Shown here: positions 6,046 through 13,942 of the stretch, one piece after another
How positions within the stretch are numbered: position 1 is the stretch's first letter
Layout: each line of letters opens with the position of its first letter
Assembly: GCA_045660825.1 (NCBI GenBank)
Contig: JAZREN010000015.1
Coordinates: forward strand, 1 to 18,592
Source of the DNA: HGM04593 sp045660825
Lineage (GTDB): Bacteria > Bacteroidota > Bacteroidia > Bacteroidales > Bacteroidaceae
Length of the DNA stretch: 18,592 nt
Direction: 5' to 3'
The notes under the pieces: model-generated
Databases searched by the model: none
The model's input: only the letters and a program-made list of their open reading frames with translations
What the model was told of the DNA's origin: nothing
Program-made: the position numbers and the translations under genes

Positions 6046-8157
6046 TTATTTTCCACGCAAGGGAATAATTTCGAAATTGTCGTCATGCGGCACAAGCAAT
6101 ACGGCACCGGTTGCAGATATGTCAACAGCCTCGACACCCAACGCAGCACACTCACGCAGTATTCTCTGGCGGCTACGGCTGTAGAGCGAAGCATCAAGCA
6201 ACATACAACCTGACGGATATGTCTCGACCAGTTCTTTCACAGGCCCAAGAAAACCACGGCAAAGTACAAGTACATCCACCGGCTCGGCAAAAATATTCTT
6301 GCGCCACAAGTCGTCGGCAAGCAGTTTTATCTTCAAACCGCCATATTTCAGAGCCCCATCGCAGCAAACGAACTCACTGCAGGCATAATCACCATCGACC
6401 CACAAAGGGGTATCGAGCCCTTCGCGTCCGATGTATGGTTGCGATGCATATTCATACTCGGCATCGTATTGCGGGACTGTTGACACCAGCCAATTACGCC
6501 CGTCCTGTGCAACAACGTGTAAAAGCGGATTCTTATTGTTATTGTATACCATCACACCATTGGGCAGTTCAGCCCCGCCGTCAACAGCTACATTTACCAC
6601 CAACAGAACAAGCGAGCACCCGACTGCAAACAGCACACTCTTCCATTTGCGATTTATGAGGGCATAGGAGAGTGTTACAATGAGAAACGCCACACACATT
6701 GCACCAAGTACACCCACAGAAGGCAAAGACAATGACACCCCTGGCAACGACGCTACAAAGGCAACTCCATCGTTCATCACACCTGTTACAAACTGCAAAA
6801 GCACTGTGAACAACTGTCTCAAAGGGGTAAAGAAAGAGGTAAGAAGCAGCAGCATGGTAACGGCAATCATCACAAAAGCCAATGGCACTACAAAGATATT
6901 CGTCAACAGAGAATATAGCGGCAGGACGCCGAAGTGATACCACACGAAAGGAAGGGTTCCCAACTGCGCCGCAAACGTGAGGATGAGCAAGTTGAGCACA
7001 TAACGGCAGAAGCGGTTACAGCCCTCCACCTTGAGAGCCTCCTGCAGGTGTGGCGTGAGCAACAAGATTGCAAGAACCGCCGAGAACGAGAGCTGAAAGC
7101 CGACATCAAAAAGCAGATGGGGCGAGAACAGCAGCATGACAATTGCTGCAAAAGCCAGCGAACTGACCGACGAAGAGTCCTGACGAAGACAGCGACCCAA
7201 CGACATGAGTGAAAAGAGGATTGCAGAACGCACCACAGACGCCGGCAAGCCGGCAATGAAAGCAAACACCCAAAGCGCAGCCACTATAGTAAGTTCGCGC
7301 AACACAGCCAAACCACGGTTGCGTCCACGATATGGCAGCAGCAATGTCAGCAGCATGTATATGATACCAAGGTGCAGACCCGAGAGTGCCAGGATGTGGC
7401 TTGCACCGGCTGCCGCATAACTTTCCTTGAGTTCTTGTGAGAAATCACGTTTCTCGCCAACTGTAAGCGCAGAGAGCAGCGACAAATCGTCATCTTCGAA
7501 ACCAAGTTCCTTGTATTTGTCGACCACCCTTTCACGCATTGACAAAGCGTGCATAGAGAGTGTCTTTTTGCCTTTCGTGACACATTCCCAGCCATCTCCC
7601 CAAAGATAGGCCGAACCGGTTATACCTTTAATGTAATAATAGCTCTCAATATCGAATTCAGCAGGATTGCCGGCATTGGCAGGTGCCCGCATCTGAACTT
7701 TGAAACGTAACACATCGCCCACCTCAAGAGCATCGGCCTCCACCGAGCGTGGAAAATAGAGATAAGCCTTCCCCTCTTTGCGGGCATATGCAGCACAGGC
7801 AGTGTCGACATCCACCACATTTGCAAGCACCTTTGTAGACGTTCCTTTATGCAACGGAACCTCAAGCAGTTGTGCCTCGTACATGCGGGTATCACCACTC
7901 CACTGCGGCTCCATGGAAACGTGTTGCCTATGCTCGACGAAAGCGCCTGTCGAGAACATGAAGAGCACTGCACCCACGCCAAAAAGCCATTTAGGTGCTT
8001 TGGAATACACTCCACACAGCAACACAAACAAAGACAATGCCGCCATTGACAGCAGTGCCACCTCACCCAACCGGAAATACCATGCAAATGCAATACCAAT
8101 AATCATTGGTACTGACAATTTCAGCAATGGATTACCACTGAACAGTTGATTCCCGGT
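6046..8157 (-). CDS. comEC: ComEC/Rec2 family DNA-uptake channel protein, short form without MBL catalytic motif
   Basis: This is a large polytopic inner-membrane protein of 704 residues counted from GTG at 8158-8160; the given end, 8157, is one codon inside that start. No ATG fits upstream before the in-frame stop. Residues 10-80 hold two or three membrane spans, 85-195 a soluble DUF4131/OB-like domain, and 225-525 the Competence domain with the family signature HILALSGLHLG (255-265) and about eight spans. ComEC forms the channel that moves single-stranded DNA across the inner membrane in natural transformation. The soluble tail (528-704) sits where many homologs have a metallo-beta-lactamase nuclease domain, but I see no HxHxDH motif, so it is probably non-catalytic. 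It lies between rpe (66 bp upstream) and the DHH gene. Whether the host is transformable is unknown. Confidence 0.87.
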   Translation of the reverse strand, partial: TGNQLFSGNPLLKLSVPMIIGIAFAWYFRLGEVALLSMAALSLFVLLCGVYSKAPKWLFGVGAVLFMFSTGAFVEHRQHVSMEPQWSGDTRMYEAQLLEVPLHKGTSTKVLANVVDVDTACAAYARKEGKAYLYFPRSVEADALEVGDVLRFKVQMRAPANAGNPAEFDIESYYYIKGITGSAYLWGDGWECVTKGKKTLSMHALSMRERVVDKYKELGFEDDDLSLLSALTVGEKRDFSQELKESYAAAGASHILALSGLHLGIIYMLLTLLLPYRGRNRGLAVLRELTIVAALWVFAFIAGLPASVVRSAILFSLMSLGRCLRQDSSSVSSLAFAAIVMLLFSPHLLFDVGFQLSFSAVLAILLLTPHLQEALKVEGCNRFCRYVLNLLILTFAAQLGTLPFVWYHFGVLPLYSLLTNIFVVPLAFVMIAVTMLLLLTSFFTPLRQLFTVLLQFVTGVMNDGVAFVASLPGVSLSLPSVGVLGAMCVAFLIVTLSYALINRKWKSVLFAVGCSLVLLVVNVAVDGGAELPNGVMVYNNNKNPLLHVVAQDGRNWLVSTVPQYDAEYEYASQPYIGREGLDTPLWVDGDYACSEFVCCDGALKYGGLKIKLLADDLWRKNIFAEPVDVLVLCRGFLGPVKELVETYPSGCMLLDASLYSRSRQRILRECAALGVEAVDISATGAVLLVPHDDNFEIIPLRGK

Positions 8158-8160
8158 CAC
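8158..8160 (-). promoter_or_regulatory. GTG start codon of comEC
   Basis: The comEC frame has no ATG between the in-frame TAA at about 8184-8186 and this GTG, and the next Met (residue 19) falls inside the first hydrophobic span. GTG is therefore the most likely start. Its exact use cannot be proved because Shine-Dalgarno sites are weak in this phylum. Confidence 0.5.
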
Positions 8161-8175
8161 TATATGCAGAAGTAA

Positions 8176-8210
8176 ACTGAAAAGTTAAAACTGAAAACTG
8201 AAAGGTAAAA
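8176..8210. repeat. short ACTGAAA / GTTAAA degenerate repeat
   Basis: The rpe-comEC gap holds three copies of ACTGAAA (8176-8182, 8190-8196, 8197-8203) interleaved with GTTAAA and GGTAAA, so a unit of about 14 bp is present roughly twice. It has no dyad symmetry. Confidence 0.55.
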
Positions 8211-8226
8211 TTCTCAGTTGATTTTA

Positions 8227-8877
8227 TTACAGGGCACGCAATGCCGAGATTACGGCATGCGGATCAGTATCCTTAAACACGGCATTTCCGGCTACAAGAG
8301 CATCGGAACCCGCTGCAGCAAGCAACTTGCCGGTCTCTACGTTAACGCCTCCGTCGACCTCAATGAGAGCCTTTGAACCAGTTGAGTCAATGAGTTCGCG
8401 CAACTCGCGTACCTTGTTCACTGTGTGAGGAATAAACTTCTGGCCACCAAAACCGGGGTTCACGCTCATGAGCAACACAAGGTCAAGTTCATGGATTATG
8501 TCCTTGAGCAGGTGCACGGGGGTCGAAGGGTTGAGAGTGACACCGGCCATCATGCCGGCATCCTTAATCTGTGTAACGGCACGGTGCAGGTGAGTACAAG
8601 CCTCGTAATGGATGTTCATAATTTTTGCACCCAAGTCCTTTACTGCAGGCAGATAGTTCATTGGTTCAACAACCATCAGGTGTACATCGAGCGGCTTCTC
8701 GCACAACTCTGCAACATACTTGAGCACAGGAGGGCCGAATGAAAGGTTAGGAACGAACACGCCGTCCATGATATCAATATGCAGCCACTCGCATGCGCTG
8801 CTGTTAATCATCTTCAAATCCTCTTGCAGGTTGCCGAAATTCGCCGACAACAACGATGGTGAAACTATCTGTGCCAT
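8227..8877 (-). CDS. rpe: ribulose-phosphate 3-epimerase
   Basis: A 216-residue TIM-barrel enzyme that interconverts D-ribulose-5-phosphate and D-xylulose-5-phosphate in the pentose phosphate pathway. The family features are clear: SPSLLSANF at the N-terminus, the metal-binding HIDIMDG (His33, Asp35), DVHLMV (His66), the conserved VNPGFGGQKF loop, and EVDGGV with the second catalytic Asp. The reading frame could extend 11 codons upstream to an ATG at 8908-8910, but I reject that start: those residues do not look like an epimerase, MAQIVSPS gives the usual length, and the probable promoter -7 box lies at 8898-8906, inside the extension. It is the first gene of a likely operon with comEC and the DHH phosphoesterase. 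Confidence 0.93.
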   Translation of the reverse strand: MAQIVSPSLLSANFGNLQEDLKMINSSACEWLHIDIMDGVFVPNLSFGPPVLKYVAELCEKPLDVHLMVVEPMNYLPAVKDLGAKIMNIHYEACTHLHRAVTQIKDAGMMAGVTLNPSTPVHLLKDIIHELDLVLLMSVNPGFGGQKFIPHTVNKVRELRELIDSTGSKALIEVDGGVNVETGKLLAAAGSDALVAGNAVFKDTDPHAVISALRAL

Positions 8878-8897
8878 ATAATTCTTATATTTGATGT

Positions 8898-8930
8898 GCG
8901 AAGATAACACAAAGAGCGTGCAAAAACAAG
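8898..8930 (-). promoter_or_regulatory. promoter of the rpe-comEC-nrnA operon
   Basis: On the minus strand CTTG (8927-8930) is followed by a 20-nt spacer and TATCTTCGC (8898-8906), a common variant of the Bacteroidetes -7 element. The start would fall near 8890, giving a leader of about 13 nt before the ATG at 8877 and excluding the longer rpe start. Confidence 0.6.
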
Positions 8931-8993
8931 GCTACCCGAACAAAAAAAGCAACCACGCTCATTTTCGTTCCATTGGCAACAAGGCAAGTTGGT

Positions 8994-9020
8994 TTTGTGC
9001 CTTTTTTTTATTTATTTTGC
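8994..9020 (+). promoter_or_regulatory. candidate promoter of the sialidase gene
   Basis: TTTG at 8994-8997, a T-rich spacer of 15 nt and TATTTTGC at 9013-9020 give a near match to the Bacteroidetes promoter. The spacer is short and the -7 box lacks one base. A better-spaced TTG lies at 8989-8991. Transcription would start about 20 nt before the ATG. Confidence 0.4.
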
Positions 9021-9044
9021 AGATAGTTAAAACACAACCGATAT

Positions 9045-11111
9045 ATGAAGAAAGTTCTATTCTATGCGCTGCTCGTCATTGCAGGCATATCAACAACGAA
9101 TGCGCAGGAAATCTTCTCCAAGGCATTCAAAAACGGCACTCCGGTGCATATATCAAACAACCGCGACAAGGCATTTGCCATTAAGGCCGGCAAGGCAGGC
9201 GAAGATGCAAAGAGCGGCAAGGCAGCATACACCACCGACGAGATTTGGTATCTTGTGGGCAATGCCGACGGTTTTAAGATGTACAACCACGCGCTGGGAA
9301 AGAAGTATGCTCTGAAACTCGAGAGCAACGAAAGCGGCGCTGCGGCAATAATGGCAAATGAAAAGGATGCCACACTACTCGCAATCACAGCGCAGGAGGA
9401 TGGCAGCTATGCCATTTCGCCCAAGGACGCCCCGGGAGAGAGTTTCAACATGTTTGGCGGCGCAGGCAGAGACATAAAGCTCTATTCAAGCAGCGACAAG
9501 GGCGGTCATTGGAATTTCAAGCCGCTTGACATGAGCCGCTCACTTGAAATAGTATACAATGTAGACAGGGAAGGCGCGCTCGAGACCAACTACAAGGTCG
9601 GTGAGATTGCCATATCTATTGACGGCCAGGCCGGAGCAATCATTATTGACAGCAACAACATACCGGAGAGCACTGTATGCTATCTGCCAAAGGACGCAAA
9701 AGTAGGCATTGCATGCAAGAAGGCATACCATGGATGGAAGATGAACGTGAACGGCTGCGAGGAGATTGCCGAGCAGCCACTTCCCGAGAAGGGTTTACAG
9801 GTGGCAATAAACATCACTGCCGACAAGGAGAACCGTTACCAGTATCTCTACTACTCACCCGACGAGAAGGGAGTACCCTACCGCATACCGGCCATTACAA
9901 CAACAGCCAACGGCTATGTATTCGCAATCAACGACTACCGTCCATGCGGCAACGACATAGGTTTCGGTGAGGTAGACCTTGTGATGCGCCACAGTACAAT
10001 GGCGGGCGAGGAGTGGGACAGCATATCGTGGACCGAGCCCGTAAAGATTGCTGATGGTGTTGGCAAAGAAGCCACCGAGACATGGCTTACAGGATTCGGA
10101 GACCCCGCTATTGTTGCCGACCGCGAACGCAACGAGATTCTCGTAATGAGCGTATGCGGCAACCGCCTATGCTGGCATGGCAACTATGGCGCGGGCACAG
10201 AGGCCAACCCGGAGAACCCCAATCGCATGGCACGCCTGCGTATTATATATAATGAGGAGAGCGGTGAATGGGAAGCTACAGAACCCGAGGAGGTTACATA
10301 TGACATCTACCCTCTTTTCAAGGACAAAGATGGCAAGGCACATGTGGGTTCAATGTTCATTGGTGCAGGACGCATTGCGCAGAGCAGCATGATTAAGGTT
10401 GGCGACTACTACCGCATATACTGCGCCGTGTGGGCTGTCGAGACAGGCAGCTACCGCCACCACAACTACGCGCTCTACTCGGACGACTTCGGCAAGACAT
10501 GGAACCTGCTTGGCGAGCTTGGCAACGATTTCAATGACAGCCCTGCCCCACTCGGCAATGAGCCGAAGTGCGAAGAACTGCCCGACGGAAGCGTGCTGTT
10601 GAGCAGCCGCAAGGGTTATGGCCGCTATTTCAACGTGTTCCACTACACCAACTTTGAGAAGGCCGAGGGTTACTGGGACGGCGCCGTGGCAACCGACCAG
10701 GTGGGCAACCTGAAATTCGGCAGCAACGACACCAACGGCGAGCCTTTGCGCATTGGCAACGTACTGTTCCAGTCCGTACCCACCGGCAACAACCGTAGCG
10801 GAGTGTCAATCTTCTATAAGGAACTTTCAAATGACCCTGCAACATACACACCGACCGAACTGTCGAATGGTTGGAGAAAGATTCAGATTACAGACCGCGA
10901 ATCGGCCTACTCATCAATGTGCATACTGCCCGACGGCAACATTGGTCTCTACTACGAGGAGGAACCCGGCGGTTACTCAATGGTATACGTACCTGTAGAA
11001 CTGGCAAATACACTTGATGCAATAACATACTGCGCACTGCCGTTCCGTTGCAATACTTGCAAGAAAGGTCTCGAATGCGAGATAATATTAACAGTTGAAG
11101 ATCCGGATTAA
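9045..11111 (+). CDS. secreted exo-alpha-sialidase, GH33 type, with N-terminal accessory domains
   Basis: The 688-residue protein starts with a signal peptide (cleavage after STTNA, residue 20). Residues 22-165 look like a beta-trefoil or carbohydrate-binding module (EIWYLVGNADGFKMYN, WNFKPL). Residues 166-265 form a second beta-rich domain. The catalytic part runs from about 266 to 655: the sialidase YRIPAI motif (Arg280), NDYR (Asp297), an Asp-box SDDFGKTW (479-486), Glu506 in GNEPK before LPDGSVLLSSR (Arg522), Arg584 in NNRSG, and the Tyr nucleophile in GLYYEEE (637/638). These supply the Arg triad and Tyr/Glu pair that cleave terminal sialic acid from host glycans. The end carries an unusual four-Cys segment (663-678). 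No sialic-acid catabolic or SusCD genes lie in the window, so it is a stand-alone gene here. Linkage specificity cannot be read. Confidence 0.88.
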   Translation: MKKVLFYALLVIAGISTTNAQEIFSKAFKNGTPVHISNNRDKAFAIKAGKAGEDAKSGKAAYTTDEIWYLVGNADGFKMYNHALGKKYALKLESNESGAAAIMANEKDATLLAITAQEDGSYAISPKDAPGESFNMFGGAGRDIKLYSSSDKGGHWNFKPLDMSRSLEIVYNVDREGALETNYKVGEIAISIDGQAGAIIIDSNNIPESTVCYLPKDAKVGIACKKAYHGWKMNVNGCEEIAEQPLPEKGLQVAINITADKENRYQYLYYSPDEKGVPYRIPAITTTANGYVFAINDYRPCGNDIGFGEVDLVMRHSTMAGEEWDSISWTEPVKIADGVGKEATETWLTGFGDPAIVADRERNEILVMSVCGNRLCWHGNYGAGTEANPENPNRMARLRIIYNEESGEWEATEPEEVTYDIYPLFKDKDGKAHVGSMFIGAGRIAQSSMIKVGDYYRIYCAVWAVETGSYRHHNYALYSDDFGKTWNLLGELGNDFNDSPAPLGNEPKCEELPDGSVLLSSRKGYGRYFNVFHYTNFEKAEGYWDGAVATDQVGNLKFGSNDTNGEPLRIGNVLFQSVPTGNNRSGVSIFYKELSNDPATYTPTELSNGWRKIQITDRESAYSSMCILPDGNIGLYYEEEPGGYSMVYVPVELANTLDAITYCALPFRCNTCKKGLECEIILTVEDPD

Positions 11112-11134
11112 ACAGAATAGTAAAACATTTGCAT

Positions 11135-11175
11135 GACAAAAAAACGGTTGAGCATTGCTCAACCGTTTTTTTGTC
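11135..11175. terminator. bidirectional terminator between sialidase and GH57 genes
   Basis: A perfect inverted repeat with 20-nt arms (11135-11154 and 11156-11175) around a single base. The core ACGGTTGAGCA pairs with its complement and is flanked by seven A on the left and seven T on the right, so each strand ends in a T run. It begins 24 bp past the sialidase stop. Confidence 0.9.
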
Positions 11176-11193
11176 CATTAATTGATATAAAAG

Positions 11194-11223
11194 ACATCAG
11201 GCAGGACACGTCCTGCCTGATGT
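11194..11223 (-). terminator. terminator of the glycogen operon
   Basis: A 14-bp perfect stem (11194-11207 with 11210-11223, core CAGGCAGGAC) lies 22 bp past the GH57 stop and, on the minus strand, is followed by CTTTTATATC. It is the second of two hairpins in this convergent gap. Confidence 0.8.
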
Positions 11224-11245
11224 TATTATAATATGCAAAAACTAA

Positions 11246-12652
11246 TTATTCAGCTTTTGGCTTTCTCACACACTTTCTCTTTGGTTTTGCTTCAACAGGT
11301 GCTTCAACAGGTGCCTCTACTTCTGCAGGAGCTGCTGCAACCTTCTTGGCTGCTTTCTTCTCCTTGGTCGCGAGTTTTGTCTTGAGCTGTTCAACCTCAG
11401 CCTCGAGCTGAACAATCTCTACCTCCTGGTTTTCAATCATCTGCTGCAATGCGCCAAGTTCCTCGTTATCCATGTCGGGGTACTGTGCACGTACACGAGC
11501 AAGGAAGTCGCCCAAGATGTTCATGTAGTTTGTAAATGCATCGTATGGTGACTCATAGATGCAACGCTCTGTGATGATACCGTTCTGCTTTGTTGTCATG
11601 AAACGAAGGTTCTCGGCAGCCTGCAGGTAGTCGAAATCCTGCTTTAACTTCTTGTCATCGGTGAGCATGATACGCTCTGCCACGCTGTAGAGTTTGCTGA
11701 AAGCCTCGCGCTGCAATGTGTTACCCAACCATGAACTTGCGTCGCGCTCCTCGTCCATCCAAGAGAGTGGATAAGGCACCTCGAGAGGGCCAACAGACTT
11801 GTGGTTGTCGATAACCTCAGATGGTGTAGAGAATGTGATACCCTTGGCAGCTGCGCAAGCCGGCAATGCCTTGAGGAAGTCGAGGATGTGTGACTCCAAT
11901 GGCTGTGCCATACCGATAGCAGCAAGGTTCATGAAGATATTGATAACCTTCTCCTCCTCGGGGAACTGTGCAATCCAATCGATATATGTCTCGGCGAACA
12001 AAGGATACTCGCTCCACTCTGGGTTAGAGAAACGCAATGAGATATCGTCAGAGAGCTTATAGTCGCGGAGCAACAGTTTCAGGTTAGAAGCCATCGCGCA
12101 GTTGTACACAAAGTGTGGGCTCTTCCATGCGAGGATGTGCTTTGCACCCTCTGAAAGCATACCCTTGAAGCCCATCTGTGATGCCATCTCACCAATCTCG
12201 TCAGAGTAGATGAGACCTGAGTTACGTAACACCTTTGGTTTCTTGCCAAAGAGTTCCTTGATCTTGCGGTTCTGACGCATTACCTCCTCCATGAACACCT
12301 CTTTCGATGCCAATGAAGAGAGACCGTGTGAATAAGGCTCGCAAAGGAACTCGCAGCAACCAGTCTTGTTAATCTCGTGCAAGAGTTCGATTACCTGTGG
12401 TGCATAGAGCTCAAGCATCTCGAGACCTACACCCGATACCGAGAAAGCAACCTTGAAGGCGCCATTGTTCTCGCGGATCATCTCAAGCATTGTCTGCAAA
12501 GCCGGAACATAAGACTTCTCGGCAAGTTCCATTGTCATACTCTCGTTTGCGTAATCATCATAGTAGTAATGATCACTGCCTATGTCGAAGAAACGGTAAC
12601 GTTTCAACTGTCTGATCTGATGCAACTCGAAATAGAAACAAATTGTTTTCAT
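11246..12652 (-). CDS. GH57 alpha-amylase-like protein, probable catalytically altered form
   Basis: The 468-residue protein has the GH57 barrel start (CFYFELHQIRQLKRY), conserved region 2 (CEFLCEPYSHGLSSL), KVLRNSGLIYSDEIG, and the nucleophile region GMLSEGAKHIL (Glu168). Where active GH57 enzymes have a motif like MDYETFG with the acid/base Asp, this protein reads MNLAAIG (241-247), so the Asp seems lost. Bacteroidetes GH57 'amylase-like' proteins lacking catalytic residues are described in the literature, which fits. After the barrel and helical bundle come a coiled coil (about 397-433) and a Lys/Ala/Pro tail (434-468) with tandem APVE units and a basic end. It is the last gene of the glycogen operon, 22 bp after the glycosyltransferase gene. 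It may bind or help handle alpha-glucan rather than hydrolyse it. No signal peptide: cytoplasmic. Confidence 0.8.
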   Translation of the reverse strand: MKTICFYFELHQIRQLKRYRFFDIGSDHYYYDDYANESMTMELAEKSYVPALQTMLEMIRENNGAFKVAFSVSGVGLEMLELYAPQVIELLHEINKTGCCEFLCEPYSHGLSSLASKEVFMEEVMRQNRKIKELFGKKPKVLRNSGLIYSDEIGEMASQMGFKGMLSEGAKHILAWKSPHFVYNCAMASNLKLLLRDYKLSDDISLRFSNPEWSEYPLFAETYIDWIAQFPEEEKVINIFMNLAAIGMAQPLESHILDFLKALPACAAAKGITFSTPSEVIDNHKSVGPLEVPYPLSWMDEERDASSWLGNTLQREAFSKLYSVAERIMLTDDKKLKQDFDYLQAAENLRFMTTKQNGIITERCIYESPYDAFTNYMNILGDFLARVRAQYPDMDNEELGALQQMIENQEVEIVQLEAEVEQLKTKLATKEKKAAKKVAAAPAEVEAPVEAPVEAKPKRKCVRKPKAE

Positions 12653-12674
12653 ATTATTTCTTTGATTTTAATTA

Positions 12675-13937
12675 TTACCAACCCAAAACTTTCTCATACA
12701 TTCTTCTCAGCTTCAATGCCACGTCTTCCCAAGTGATGCTGTCAACCTCCTTGCGTCCCTCGACCTTGAGGTATTCATAGAGTGACTCGTTGTTACAGAT
12801 TGAGTAGATGGCATCGGCCATTGCATTGATATCCCAATAGTCGGTCTTGATACACTTGTCAAGAATCTCGGCACAACCCGACTGCTTTGAGATAATTGTA
12901 GGAACGTCGCACTGCATTGCCTCAAGTGGAGAGATACCGAAAGGCTCACTCACTGATGGCATGATATACACGTCACTGGCCTTAAGACACTCGTAAACCT
13001 GACGTCCGCGCATGAAGCCCGGGAAGTGGAACCTGTCTGAGATTCCGCGTTGAGCCACAAGACGAATCATGTCGTTCATCATGTCACCGCTACCGGCCAT
13101 GCAGAAACGGATGTTCTTTGTCTTCTTGAGCACCTGTGCAGCAGCCTCCACGAAATACTCGGGACCCTTCTGCATTGTAATACGACCAAGGAAGGTAACC
13201 ACCTTTTCATTAGGTATCTTCTTTGGTACGATGTCAAGTATCTCCTGCTCCAACGGAGTAACGGCATTGTGCAAGGTAGATACCTTGCTTGGGTGCTGGT
13301 GATACTTGTGGATTACAGTCTGGCGTGTGAGCTCACTCACGCAGAAGATGTGGTCGGCATTATCCATACCGTTCTTCTCAATTGCGTACACGGTTGGGTT
13401 CACGTTACCACGGCTACGGTCAAAGTCGGTAGCATGGACGTGGATAACAAGCTTTTTGCCCGACACCTGCTTTGCATGAATACCCGCAGGGTATGTGAGC
13501 CAGTCGTGTGAGTGAATGATATCGAACTCCTCGGTGCGGGCTACAACGCCTGCAATGATTGAGTAATTGTTGATTTCGTCGTGGAGGTTATCGGGGTAAC
13601 CGCCTGCAAACTCCATACAACCAAGGTCATTGGTATGCATGTAGCTGAAATCGCTGTAGATGTGCTCTCTGTAACGGTAGTACTCCTCGGGAGTCATCAC
13701 GTTACCGATGCGTGCATTTACATAGTCGTGGTTGACATCCTTCCACACAATGGGCACTGAATTCATTGCCACAATTCTGAGGAAGCTATTGTCTTCGTCA
13801 CCATATGGTTTAGGGATACAGAACTTAATCTCGACATCGCCTTGCTGGACAAATCCCTTGGTAAGTCCATAACTTGCCGTACCGAGTCCACCCGAGATAT
13901 GAGGGGGGAACTCCCAACCGAACATTAATACTTTCAT
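12675..13937 (-). CDS. glycogen-synthase-like glycosyltransferase (GT-B fold, GT4/GT5)
   Basis: The 420-residue GT-B protein begins with the synthase-like MKVLMFGWEFPPHISGGLG (GGLG 16-19, a nucleotide-sugar loop), followed by HSHDW (142-146) as in bacterial and archaeal glycogen synthases. The C-terminal domain has GRITMQKGPE (Arg252, Lys257, donor phosphate contacts) and EPFGISPLEAM (Glu331, Glu339), the EX7E signature of retaining glycosyltransferases. The likely role is adding glucose from a nucleotide-glucose donor (UDP- or ADP-glucose) to alpha-1,4-glucan. It sits 5 bp downstream of the debranching gene and 22 bp upstream of the GH57 gene, an arrangement I recall from Bacteroides (debranching enzyme, glycosyltransferase, GH57). 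It is shorter than classic E. coli GlgA (about 477 aa), so I give no gene symbol. Confidence 0.83.
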   Translation of the reverse strand: MKVLMFGWEFPPHISGGLGTASYGLTKGFVQQGDVEIKFCIPKPYGDEDNSFLRIVAMNSVPIVWKDVNHDYVNARIGNVMTPEEYYRYREHIYSDFSYMHTNDLGCMEFAGGYPDNLHDEINNYSIIAGVVARTEEFDIIHSHDWLTYPAGIHAKQVSGKKLVIHVHATDFDRSRGNVNPTVYAIEKNGMDNADHIFCVSELTRQTVIHKYHQHPSKVSTLHNAVTPLEQEILDIVPKKIPNEKVVTFLGRITMQKGPEYFVEAAAQVLKKTKNIRFCMAGSGDMMNDMIRLVAQRGISDRFHFPGFMRGRQVYECLKASDVYIMPSVSEPFGISPLEAMQCDVPTIISKQSGCAEILDKCIKTDYWDINAMADAIYSICNNESLYEYLKVEGRKEVDSITWEDVALKLRRMYEKVLGW

Positions 13938-13942
13938 ATATA

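Noticed and set aside
8878..8910. N-terminal extension of rpe
   Set aside because: It contains the probable -7 promoter box, and the extra residues do not resemble ribulose-phosphate epimerases.
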